Positions 1 to 9,885 of a stretch of DNA of 64,000 nt are shown here, piece by piece. Under the pieces are notes generated by a model. The model made no database searches, was not told the DNA's origin, and was given only the letters and a program-made list of their open reading frames with translations. A program made the position numbers and the translations under genes. Position 1 is the stretch's first letter. The number at the start of each line of letters is the position of its first letter. Source of the stretch: Populus alba (Eukaryota > Streptophyta > Magnoliopsida > Malpighiales > Salicaceae); contig NC_133291.1 in assembly GCF_005239225.2 (NCBI RefSeq), positions 15,647,654 to 15,711,653 of the forward strand, given 5' to 3'.

Positions 1-392
1 TAACTGCAACATCTTTGGACACACCACAACGATATGTACTACTAATAAAATTGCTCATCCTACAATGGTGGCAGAGGGTGCGAGGAAAGTAGGAGCTGTG
101 ATCTCTAAATCTGCGGATAACAAACAGAATCAGTTTCAATGGCAGGTAGTTGTTAAACGAAATAAGGGTTCTGTAAGTGGTGAGAATGGTCTGTGTGCAT
201 CTAAAGTGCATAAGAATGAGAATGAGAATGAGAATGGTTGCTCAACATCTGGGATACATACGTCTGATTGTAATGATCATGTGACATCAGATGTGTGCAA
301 TGTTATTTGCCATGAAGACAAAACTCCAACCTCTCCTCATGTTTTGAGAGACATGGAGCAGGAGGAAGGGGCTACATGTACTGCTTTAAAAA
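1..392 (+). pseudogene. LINE ORF1 C-terminal remnant
   Basis: An open frame runs from the window edge to the stop at 422-424. It starts with the end of a CCHC-type zinc knuckle (C-N-I-F-G-H-x4-C at about bases 5-40) followed by a polar, low-complexity tail. The tail includes a short GAATGA-type microsatellite at about 211-234. A knuckle of this kind followed by a variable tail is typical of ORF1 proteins of plant L1-type LINEs, which bind RNA. From about 393 the DNA matches a different element, so the C-terminus is chimeric and the upstream part lies outside the window. I see no promoter. An unrelated CCHC protein is possible, but the repeat context makes a LINE remnant more likely. Confidence 0.55.
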
Positions 393-1561
393 GATTGTCA
401 AGGCATGCCACCATTGGAGGATAGTGATGGGATAAGTTAGCGTTACCGGTTGAGGAGTCCTTGGTTATAAGGAGAACACTTCAGATTGAGGTCAAGGAAG
501 ATGATACTAATGAACAAAGGAAGAACATCTTCCATACGCGTTGTTATGTACAAAGCAAGGTGTGTGGTTTAATTATAGATAGTGACAGCTGTGTTAATGT
601 TTGTAGTGCCACCCTTGTTAGTAAACTAAATTTGTGTACTGCAAACATGCTAAACCATATAGATTGCAATGGCTGAATGATAGTGGTGAAGTGAAAGTGA
701 CTAAACAGGTTGTGGTTCCATTTTCGATTGGGAAATATGTTGATGAAGTTCTGTGCGACGTGGTACCAATGTAAGCAAGTCACATCTTGTTGGGGAGACC
801 ATGGTAATATGATAGGAAGGCAATTCATAACGAGGTTAAAAATAGGTATACCATTGTAAAAGATGGTAAAACCATCACTCTTATACCTCTTAGACCCAAA
901 CAGGTGTATGATGATCAAATAAAGCTAAAAAGTGAGCATGAGGCGATGGGGAGAGAAAATCAAGGTCCAAGGGGAGAGAAGACCATCAGATTCGGCTAGA
1001 ACCCAAACCACCACAACTTATTCGGCCACCCATCTAAACACAAGCAAATATTCGGCCAACACTCCAAACAAATCAAACCATTCGACCACAACTCAAAAAC
1101 ACCCAAATCTGGCCAAGAGTGGAGGTAAGACAAGAGGAGTGAACAAAGTCAGTAAGTGTGATGAGGATTGTGTGGAAAAACTAAAGAAACAACCCATTTT
1201 TTATGCTAGAGAGGGTGAGGTCAGATCTGCATTTTTCACAAACAAGCCAATGATTTTACTTGTGTACAAAGAGGTTTACTTTAATACCAATGATCTTGAT
1301 TATATTGTGCCTAGTGTTGCTATTTCTTTGTTGCAGGAGTTTGATGATGTGTTCCCCGACAATACTCCTAGCGGATTACCACCATTGAGGGGGATAGAGC
1401 ATCAGATTGATTTCGTACCGGGAGCTTCAATTCCTAACCGACCAGCTTATAGATGCAATCCCGAGGAGACGAAGGAGCTTCAAAGGCAAGTTGATGAGCT
1501 GATGGAAAAGGGCTACATTCGTGAGAGTATGAGCCCGTGTGCTGTACCCGTAATACTTGTG
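393..1561 (+). pseudogene. gag-pol remnant of the CRM-like Ty3/gypsy family
   Basis: This plus-strand fragment matches the gag-end, protease and start of RT of the complete element at 13762-21032, which lies in the opposite orientation. Frames at 461-676 and 932-1561 encode the retropepsin region and the linker leading into RT. The protease active-site triplet reads D-S-D where the complete copy has D-S-G. Frameshifts and stops separate the two frames, for example after 676. The fragment ends abruptly at about 1561 in the RT N-terminus, where Athila-type LTR sequence begins. It is a dead relic with no LTR, PBS or PPT attached. Confidence 0.8.
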
Positions 1562-2035
1562 TGTTTTCAAGTGGACCCAGTTCTGATGCTAGCATTTTCG
1601 TTTTATTCAGACAAGAAGATAAGGATTTTCACAAAGTCAAAAGTTGGCCAACCACTTAACAATTAGTCATCAAATCAATAATTCTGAATTTTGGCCTATA
1701 AAATGAGGCATTTGCCATGTATTTGGGGGCTTAGTTGTTCAGATCAAGTTCATGCTCTTTATTTCTCTCTTTATATTTTTTTTGTAATTCTTAAGTTTTG
1801 CTTTCATTAATATCTTGTTTATGCTTTTCATTTCCTTTCCTTTCCTTAGTTAACTTGTATCTTATTTATGTTCTTGTTTTGTTTATTTATGTTTCTCTTC
1901 TTCATTATGTTTAGCTAAGTTTATTATGTCAAGGTGAAAAGGTTACACTAATGGTGTGAGAATAAGTATAGTGTAAACTCAACATGGACCTTAATGTTTA
2001 ATATTAACATGTCTTATCTTTTTATTTTACTAATT
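1562..2035 (+). mobile_element. Athila-type LTR fragment
   Basis: The sequence matches part of the 1.75-kb LTR family seen complete at 7729-9475, 45524-47306 and 54785-56405, here in plus orientation. It includes the region around the LTR TATA motif (CCTATAAAA at about 1695). Both LTR ends are missing: the left edge abuts broken pol sequence and the right edge is cut by the LTR that starts at 2036. Confidence 0.75.
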
Positions 2036-2747
2036 TGATGCGAACCTCGTAATCACGTGGTCACGCAACCCACAATCAAGATTGAGATCTGATCTTGGAA
2101 AGCCGAAATAGGTCTGATATGAGTGCGACACAATGGAAACCTGCTCCAAGGCACCAACACTATTGGAATGAGTAGAATGAGGCCACGAAGCCAGTTAATC
2201 TTCGATAAGTCAGATTCAGTTCGTTCAAGAACTGAAGAATGCAAGAATCACTCTCACACGTTAAAACTGAAAACTTCAGAATAATAATCATCAAAGCTGC
2301 TGAAATTTTGGCCTACATGAGTTTAAATAGTTCTTGAAAAGTTAACCCTAATGGACCCCTTATGTGGACTTATATGAGGTCCACTCAAAACTAGCCCAAA
2401 AACCTAAAATGAAAAGCCCATAACTTAATCCAAACAAGCCTTGGATCCTAGCTTAAAACAAAGTATGAATTAAGCCCAAACAAGCCTTGGCTTGTAGCTA
2501 ACAGAATAAAATAAAGCCCTTATCTCATGGCCCAAATAAGGTTGTATTGGACCCCTCTTGCACATGGATAAGATGTACTAGGATCTCCTCTTGATATTCC
2601 AATAGACCTTCCAATTCTGAATTGGTGGAAACCTTCAAAACCAATGCATTCAATGCGTCTTTCAATGTCTTTGTCTTGGACCGAGTCATTGGTCCATTTG
2701 GAACATGTAATGGATCCTTGCTGGTGTTTCTGGGCTGGTCCGCATCA
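2036..2747 (-). mobile_element. Solo-like 712-bp LTR of the CRM-like family, no TSD
   Basis: This is a complete copy of the same LTR found at both ends of the element at 13762-21032. It begins TGATGCGAACC and ends CCGCATCA on the plus strand. The short minus frame 2525-2758 is the pol C-terminus that this LTR family encodes. The five bases before it (TAATT) and after it (CAGAG) do not match. The left neighbour is an Athila LTR fragment and the right neighbour is satellite. It is therefore more likely a recombination product than a simple insertion followed by LTR-LTR recombination. Confidence 0.85.
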
Positions 2748-3614
2748 CAGAGATTCAACTTACTTTTTTTAAAAATATATTTTTATAATTTTAAAACATT
2801 TAAACTATGTTTCAAGTATCAGAAACAAAGATTCAACTTTTCTTTTTTAAATTATTTTTATAATTTTAAACATTTAAACTATCTTTCAAGTATCGGAAAC
2901 AGAGATCCTACTTAGTTTTTTAAAAAATTATTTTTATAATTTTAAAACATTTAAACTATCTTTCAAGTATCAGAAACAGAGATCCTACTTAGTTTTTTAA
3001 AAATTATTTTTATAATTTTAAAACATTTAAACTATCTTTCAAATATCAGAAACAAAGATCCTACTTATTTTTTTAAAAAAATTATTTTTATAATTTTAAA
3101 ACATTTAAAAACTATCAATCAACTACTAGAAAATAAAAATTATCCTTATTTTTTTAAAAAAATATTTTTATAATTTTAAAACATTTAAACTATCTTTCAA
3201 ATATGAAAAACAAAGTATCTACTTACCTTTGTAAAACAAATTATTTTAATCATTTCAAAATATTTAAACTATCTTTCAAGTATCAGAAACACAGATCCTA
3301 CTTAATTTTTCCAACAAACTATTTTTTATAATTTTCAAACATTTAAACTATCAATCAACTACCAGAAACAGAAATCCAACCACCTTTTTTAAAAAAAAAT
3401 TATTTAATATTTTTAAAACATTTAAACTATCCTTCTAGTATCAAAAACAGAGATTCAACTTACTATTTTTAAAAATATATTTTTATAATTTTAAAACATT
3501 TATACTATCTTCAAAGTATCATAAACAAAAAATTAAACTTTTTTTTTAAATTATTTTTATAATTATAAACATTTAAACTATCTTTTCAAGTATCGGAAAC
3601 AGAGATCCTACTTA
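2748..3614. repeat. AT-rich ~80-bp satellite, block 1 (forward)
   Basis: About eleven degenerate tandem monomers of the same family as the large arrays further right. Each has the core CATTTAAACTATC, a CAAGTATCAGAAACAGAGAT segment, then T-run and A-run sequence. The block ends at about 3614, where LTR sequence is fused directly to a monomer. Confidence 0.9.
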
Positions 3615-3888
3615 ATGGAAACCTGCCCCAAGGCACCAACACTATTGTAATGAGTAGAATGACGCCACGAAGCCAGTTAATCTTTGATAAGTCAGATTCA
3701 GTTTGTTCAAGAACTGAAGAATGCAAGAATCACTATCACACGTTAAAACTGAAAAGTTCAGAATAATAAATCATCAAAGCTACCGAAATTTTGGCCTACA
3801 TGAGTTTAAATAGTTCTTGAAAAGTTAACCTTAATGGACCCCTTATGTGGACTTATATGAGGTCCACTCAAAACTGGCCCAAAACCCT
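3615..3888 (-). mobile_element. Internal fragment of the CRM-like LTR
   Basis: Matches the middle of the 712-bp LTR (compare 2130-2400). Both ends are missing. It lies between satellite and the left arm of an inverted LTR pair. Confidence 0.75.
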
Positions 3889-4624
3889 ATGATACGATCC
3901 AATCCTATGATACGACCAAAGTAAGGTCAGATTCAGATTCTGGCGTAAAAAGCGCAACAGTCCAAGTTTACGGCAATAGTCATAATTCTCAATCGAACCT
4001 TTGGATCGGGCTAATATTTTATGTGGACACTCCAAACATGTTCTACTAGCTTGGGTTAAACATTCAGGTCAACCAGAGTTCGGGAAGGAATCGCAATACT
4101 GGTCAACGGAGGCTGTACGAATTTTGTTATTTACTTCTATTTGACTTGTGGACTTCCTATTTGGTTAAGATTCTTTTCCTACAAGGATGTGGCAGCTGGC
4201 TTTGAGAATTTCCTAGTTCCACAAGGATCTTTAATGAGCTGCAATATAATCTACAAGTGTGGTAGTGATTCATTAATCTTTCATAATCCTTTTCTTATAA
4301 GGATTCCTTATTCATCCTAGCTACACAAGGAAAGAAGAGCTGGTGGTATTTAATGACATATTAGTTATTTTTATTATTTTCTTTAATGTTTGGGCTTAAT
4401 TAAAACTTTGTTTTAAGCTAGGTCCAAAGCTTGTTTGGATCATATTATGGACTTTTCAGTTTAGGGTTTCGGGCCAATTTTGAGTGGACCTCATATAAGT
4501 CCACATAAAGGGTCCATTAAGGTTAATTTTTCAAGAACTATTTAAACTCATGTAAGCCAAATTTCGTTAGCTTTGATGAATATTATTCTGAATTTTTCAA
4601 TTTTAACTTGTGAGAGTGATTCTT
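3889..4624 (+). mobile_element. 944-bp-type LTR in plus orientation, left arm of an inverted pair
   Basis: Reverse complement of the LTR type that is complete at 42999-43942. It starts with TGATACG, the variant U3 end, and is cut off near a junction at 4624. It is complementary to most of 4625-5294. Confidence 0.75.
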
Positions 4625-5294
4625 GGCCTACATGAGTTTAAATAGTTCTTGAAAAGTTAACTCTAATGGACCCCTTATGTGGACTTATATAAGGTCCCCT
4701 CAAAACTAGCCGAAAACCCTAAACTAGAAAGCCCATAACCTGATCCAAACAAGCCTTGGACCCTAGCTCAAAACAAAGTTTTAATTAAGCCCAAACATTA
4801 AAGAAAATAATAAAAATAACTAATATGTCATTAAATACCACCAGCCCTTCTTTCCTTGTGTAGCTAGGATGAATAAGGAATCCTTATAAGAAAAGGATTC
4901 TAAAACATTAATGAATCACTGCCACATTTTTAGATTATATTGCAGCTCATTAAAGATCCTTGTGGAACTAGGAAATTCCCAAAACAAGCTGCCACATCCT
5001 TGTAGGAAAAGAATCCTAACCAAATATGAAGTTCACAAGTCAAATAGAAGTAAATAACAAAATCCGTACAACCTTCGTTGACCAGTATTGCGGTTTCTTC
5101 CCGAAATTCGATTGACCTGAATTTTTAACCCAAGGTAGTAAAACATGTTTGGAGAGTCCACATAAAATATTAGCCAGATCCAACGGTCGGATTGAGAATT
5201 ATGATTGTTGCCGTAAACCTGGACTACTGCGCTTTTTACGCCAAAATCTTAATCTAACCTTACTTGGGTCGTATCACAGGGCTGAACCGTATCA
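4625..5294 (-). mobile_element. 3' LTR (944-bp type, truncated) of a deletion-derivative element
   Basis: This LTR reads toward the left and ends at 5294 with CCGTATCA, directly followed by a polypurine tract. It belongs with the PBS at 6803-6814 and the broken LTR starting at 6817 as one minus-strand element. Its outer end is missing at the inverted junction near 4624. Confidence 0.75.
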
Positions 5295-5308
5295 TTCCCT
5301 CCCTCTTC
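5295..5308 (-). promoter_or_regulatory. Polypurine tract of the deletion-derivative element
   Basis: On the minus strand the tract reads GAAGAGGGAGGGAA, directly beside the LTR edge at 5294. This is the expected site for plus-strand DNA priming. Confidence 0.75.
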
Positions 5309-6098
5309 AAGAAAATTCACCCTCGAATCTTGAATAGTTTTAATTTTGACTTCAGAAGCCTCTTGTTTAAGCTTTCGAAATCCCCTTATTGCTAACACCT
5401 TTCTCCAACAACACTGTATAGAAGTAGTTACTAACAAGAATCTCAAATAAGGACGTCGTACTAACCACTTGCGTACATACTTTTGAATGATAACCAGAGC
5501 GACTCTCCTTCATCTTTCATCCTTTTGGCGTTGTACCTCTTTTTCCCATAAAGCTTCAAGATCATAGAATAATCTTCTACATTTATCAGCTTCTCGTTCT
5601 AAAACCCCCAAACCATGGCTAAGTATTTTGCATCGTTGATCTACAATCCTCCTCTGTTCCCTCTCCCTTAGTGAATACATGACACAGATAGGGGAAAAAA
5701 ACAAGAAGACGATGAAAAAAATAAAGTTTATAATAGGAAGAACACTGATTTAGATTCGAGATTACGAATCTGACTTTTGTTTGGACCAGAACTTATCGGA
5801 AAAAAAACAAACAAATGCGAAAAGTGATGAAAATGACTCAAACAACAGCCAAATATCAAAATATGATGATAGTATAATGGAAGGAACGAAATAAACAGAA
5901 ACAAAAACAAGTTTTGAAAGATAACACCAAACAGACTTGTTACGACAAAACTAGACCTAGTTCAGGAACCTAAAGAAACCGATATCCAAATGACCTCGAA
6001 TTTAATATGTAGTATTACAATAATATGAAATCATCAAAAATCAATTTATAGGTCGTTCTCTTATTTCTAGGTACCCAAACTCCTTGTATGATCAGTTT

Positions 6099-6567
6099 GC
6101 GGCAGAATTGAACCTCCAATTAAAACCTCCAGAAGCCAGTATCAAAATATGCCCAAATTTAATATATGGTGCGAACTCATCCCCAATACACATGATATGA
6201 AGTTTCAATTGATTCTAAGGTGGTTTGCTTATGGTTCACTAATAGTAGTGTTTCTATAACAGAATTGAACCTCAAATTAAAACCTCAAGAAAACAATATC
6301 AGAATAAGCCCAAATTTTACATATGATGCATTATCACCCCCAATAGACTGAATAGGAAGTTTAAATTGATTATGAGGTGGTTTTCTTATGGTTCACTAAA
6401 ATAGGGTTTCTGCGGCAGAATTGAATCTCGAATTAAAACCTCAAGCAAAAGACATCAGAATAAGCCCAAATTTGAAATATGATGCGATCTCAATCCCAAT
6501 ACACTAAATATAAAGTTTCAATTGATTCTGAGGTGGTTTGCTTAAAGTTCACCAAGAGTTGTGTTTC
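6099..6567. repeat. Leader tandem repeat, three ~156-bp units
   Basis: Unit starts recognisable by GCGGCAGAATTGAA or a variant occur at 6099, about 6255 and 6412, and a decayed fourth start at about 6568. The homologous leader at 19746-20058 has two units. Confidence 0.75.
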
Positions 6568-6802
6568 TGTGGCACAAATTTAATGATCCTTCAAATTTCA
6601 ACTAATCCCTCTCTCTCTTTTTTTTTTAATATACTTATATGATTAGAGACAGTAACAAGATGAAATATAACCTTTTTTTTTTTTTGCTTAGATGACACAA
6701 ACACGAAGGACAAGAAGATGGACGCAAACACTGAAAAACTTAAAGGAACACTAAAAAAATAATCACAAATCACAAAAGGATATGACCTTGTTTCGGAGCC
6801 TA

Positions 6803-6814
6803 GCTCTGATACCA
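6803..6814 (-). promoter_or_regulatory. Primer-binding site, tRNA-iMet type
   Basis: The minus strand reads TGGTATCAGAGC, the classical plant LTR-retrotransposon sequence complementary to the 3' end of initiator tRNA-Met. It lies two bases inside the 5' LTR edge at 6817. Confidence 0.85.
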
Positions 6815-6816
6815 AC

Positions 6817-7012
6817 CGATGCAAACCTCGTGATCACGTGGTCACGCAACCCACAATCAAGATTGAGATCTGATCCCGGAAAGCCGAAATAGGTCTGATA
6901 GTAGTGTGACAGAATGGAAACCTGCCCCAAGACACCAACACTATTGGAATGAGTATAATGACGCCACGAAGCCAGTTAATCTTCGATAAGTCAGATTCAG
7001 TTCATTCACTCT
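6817..7012 (-). mobile_element. 5' LTR, first piece (split by a LINE)
   Basis: First ~196 bp of the CRM-like LTR, with its TG start mutated to CG. The LTR is interrupted at about 7012 by a LINE and continues at 9764. Confidence 0.8.
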
Positions 7013-7841
7013 CTATGGTTTGATAATTAGCATCCTCACAGCCCGCTTGCTGATACTTACGGTGAAAGATTCATCTATGATTCAGGTATGGAACATAACG
7101 CGAGAGTGAACGTGCTGATCAATAACTTAGAATGGAGAATTCCTATCACTCATGCTCTTGGCTGGCACCCCATTATAGATGCTATTCCTTCCACCTCTAC
7201 TCCTAAGGGGAAAAAAGATATTGTTTGGTTGGATTCGCCAAATCATAGTTTCTCGGTCAAAGTAGCGTGGGAGCAACTAAGAATTCATCATCAAATGGTT
7301 GATTGGCATGACATTGTGTGGTTCAAGAATGTTGTCCCAAGACATGCATTTCTTCTATGGGTGGCTATCCAACGGAAACTCTCAACGCAGGATAGACTTC
7401 ATTGGTTTGGTATACATGGTCCCAATAGGTGCTCACTCTGTCTCCGTAACAATGAAGATCACAACCACTTGTTCTTCGAATGCTCCTATACGAAAGCATT
7501 ATGGTGGAATGTTTGTGACAGATGCGACATTCCAAGAATGACAAAAAGCTTGGATGAATGGATTCGATGGGCCACTGTCACTTGGCATGGCAAAAGTTTC
7601 GTCAACTTTTCTCGAAAACTGGGTTTCACAGCTACACTGTATTGTATCTGGCAAGAACGGAACGCAAGGATCTTTGCAGATGTGTCTAAAACTTCAAATT
7701 TGGTTTTTGATCAAATCGAATGTATCATTGACACAACCAAAAGCTTGATGTCTTTTTCCAAGTGCAGGAGTGTCGAAGTAATAAATAACCCGGCAAGACC
7801 GGGGTCAAACCACAAAGAGGTTAATTGTATAAATTATAAAT

Positions 7842-7880
<39 letters not shown>

Positions 7881-8013
7881 AATTATACTCAGTACGTGGC
7901 ATTGTTATACCTGAGAATGATCTAAAAGATCGGGTCACAGGTTTCCAGCCTATATACTGAGTTTATGAAAAGATCATAGATATATATTATATAATATAAA
8001 TAGAATGTAAATA

Positions 8014-8069
<56 letters not shown>

Positions 8070-9763
8070 GAAGATGTAGAAATTAATGAGAACTTTGAGA
8101 TAAAAGATTAACGTAAGGATTAAACAATGATAAAAACAAATGTCAAGGTTAGAGGATCCACTAATGGTACTTCAAACAAGTATAATATAAACTCTTATTA
8201 CTCAATTGGAAACCACACATAAAGGAGGTTCCAATCAGATTATAAATTGTTAACATGATTACATTAGTTATCTTATTCGAATAAAGCTAATACTTGTAAA
8301 TGTTGGCAGGCATTCATGATTATAACTTATGTTAAAACAAATCAAGTTCCTTTCATAGCTCAGGTGTCGGTTATACCATACAGTATGGGCTATGAAAGTG
8401 CCAAGTATTTGTTGTACCAAGTGTTATACAACATAAATCTAGATTAACCATTTAACAAGCAAAGTATTAAAAGTAAACAAGATAACAAATATAAAACATG
8501 TTAGTATCCAACGTTAAGGTCCATGTTAAGTTTATATTATACTTATTCTTACACTATTAGTGTACCCTTTTCACCTTGACGTAATTAACTTAGCTAAACA
8601 TAATAAAAGAAAGAAACATAAATGAACAAGATAAGAACATAAATGAGAAAGAAGTTAACTAAGTAAAGGAAATGAAATGAAGTGCATAAACTTGATATTA
8701 ATGAAAGCAAGACATAAGAAATACAAAGAGAGAAAGCAAGAGCATGATCTTGATCTGGAAACCAAGATGCCTCAATACATGGTAAGTGCCTCCTTTTATA
8801 GGCCAAAATTTGGAACTATTGATTTGTTGACTAATTGATGAGTGGGTGGCCACATCTTGACTTGGTGACAATCCTTATCTTCTTGTCTGAACAAGACATC
8901 ATTGCTAACATCATAATTTGCCCAGAATCCTCAGGAATGTTTTAGGAAATTATCTCAGCTTTCCAGCAAAAAAATAATGAGGTCATTTGGACTTCTAGAA
9001 CTCAAGATATGGGCTGAACACTAAATAGTGTCTGGGCTGCAGGACAGCTTCGGACTTCTTTGTTGTTCCTATAATTTGGACTTGAAAACGGCCTTCTTTG
9101 ATCTTGGTGTCCAAATGAAAGTTGTAGGCCTATGTTTTACCTTTCCATCCATATAAAATGGACCTAAATCCGAGATCTAGAGCTCCAGATATGATCCAAT
9201 TACCGAGCAATGTTCCGGTTTGGACTGCATCGACATCTCTTTTCTAAGTTTGGCCATCTCTTTGTCCTTTAACTTTCAATGCTTAAACTCATCAATCAAT
9301 CATTTTATTTATGTGATAGTCCTGCATTTAAAATGAGCATTTACCATAAATTAAGGTATCTTATAATATCAAACTTGTTATTATAAAACATGCTTTCGTT
9401 AAGGAGTTATTGATACTTCAAGTGCAAAATGATGATATAAAACCTTGATAAACATGCACTTTTAAGCACTAATCAATCATTCGTGATAAGCTTGTTTTGA
9501 TGAGGAACGTTCAACAAACAGATGAAAACGTAATGATCCAAAGACTTTGAAGGGTCAATAACATGGACTCTTAATTTGATGTTTAGCTGGTTGTTTTTGT
9601 ACCCCTAGCATATCTAGCTGGTCTAAGTTTTTGTTTTGTTATGTGGCTAGCCTGTAGCCATTTATTGGTTTCGTTTCTGTTCACATTGTAAATCTTGGGT
9701 ATGCCCATTATATTCTTTGTATCATTTTCTTTTATTACATAAGTCAGCTTACCCAAAAAAAAA
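7013..9763 (+). pseudogene. 5'-truncated LINE (RT zinc-binding region), split by a solo LTR
   Basis: The coding part at 7088-7728 encodes the C-terminal zf-RVT region of a plant L1-type LINE ORF2. It shows a conserved W-x4-P-R-H-A-F-L-L-W segment, then a C-x2-C...H-x4-F-x2-C zinc-binding motif at about residues 115-135. The frame is interrupted at 7728 by a 1747-bp solo LTR with a 5-bp duplication. Dropping the LTR and one duplicate lets the frame continue from 9481 to a TGA at 9548-9550. A 3' UTR follows and ends in an A-run at about 9753-9762. The RT and endonuclease domains are missing, so the insertion was dead on arrival. The LINE itself sits in an older LTR. Confidence 0.85.
7729..9475 (-). 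mobile_element. Solo LTR of the Athila-type family, TSD ATCAT
   Basis: A 1747-bp LTR homologous to those of the element at 45524-56405, with TG...CA ends. It is flanked by perfect 5-bp duplications ATCAT at 7724-7728 and 9476-9480. It contains (AAC)n and (AAT)n microsatellites (7844-7880 and 8016-8066) and a minus-strand TATA motif, CTATAAAAGG, at about 8793-8802. No internal sequence remains, so it arose by LTR-LTR recombination. Confidence 0.93.
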
Positions 9764-9885
9764 ACAAGAACTGAAGAATCTAAGAATCACTCTCACACGT
9801 TAAAAATGGAAAAATTCAAATAATATTCATCAAAGCTGCCGAAATTTTGGCCAACATGAGTTTAAATAGTTCTTGAAAAGTCAAC
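9764..9885 (-). mobile_element. 5' LTR, second piece
   Basis: Resumes the LTR interrupted at about 7012 (CAAGAACTGAAGAAT...) and runs on to about 9885, where it is replaced by satellite. The U3 part of the LTR is lost. Confidence 0.8.

Larger units (their letters stand above)
5295..6816 (-). mobile_element. Non-coding internal region of the deletion-derivative element
   Basis: About 1.5 kb lies between the PPT and PBS, with no gag or pol reading frame. It keeps leader sequence related to 19136-20306 of the complete element, including three units of a ~156-bp tandem repeat. The ORFs here are short and unlike known proteins. This is a large-deletion, non-autonomous derivative of the CRM-like family. 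Confidence 0.75.

Noticed and set aside
544..918. 124-aa minus ORF, with a plus-strand relative at 17450-17800
   Set aside because: Antisense shadow of the gag-protease region of the CRM-like element in both copies.
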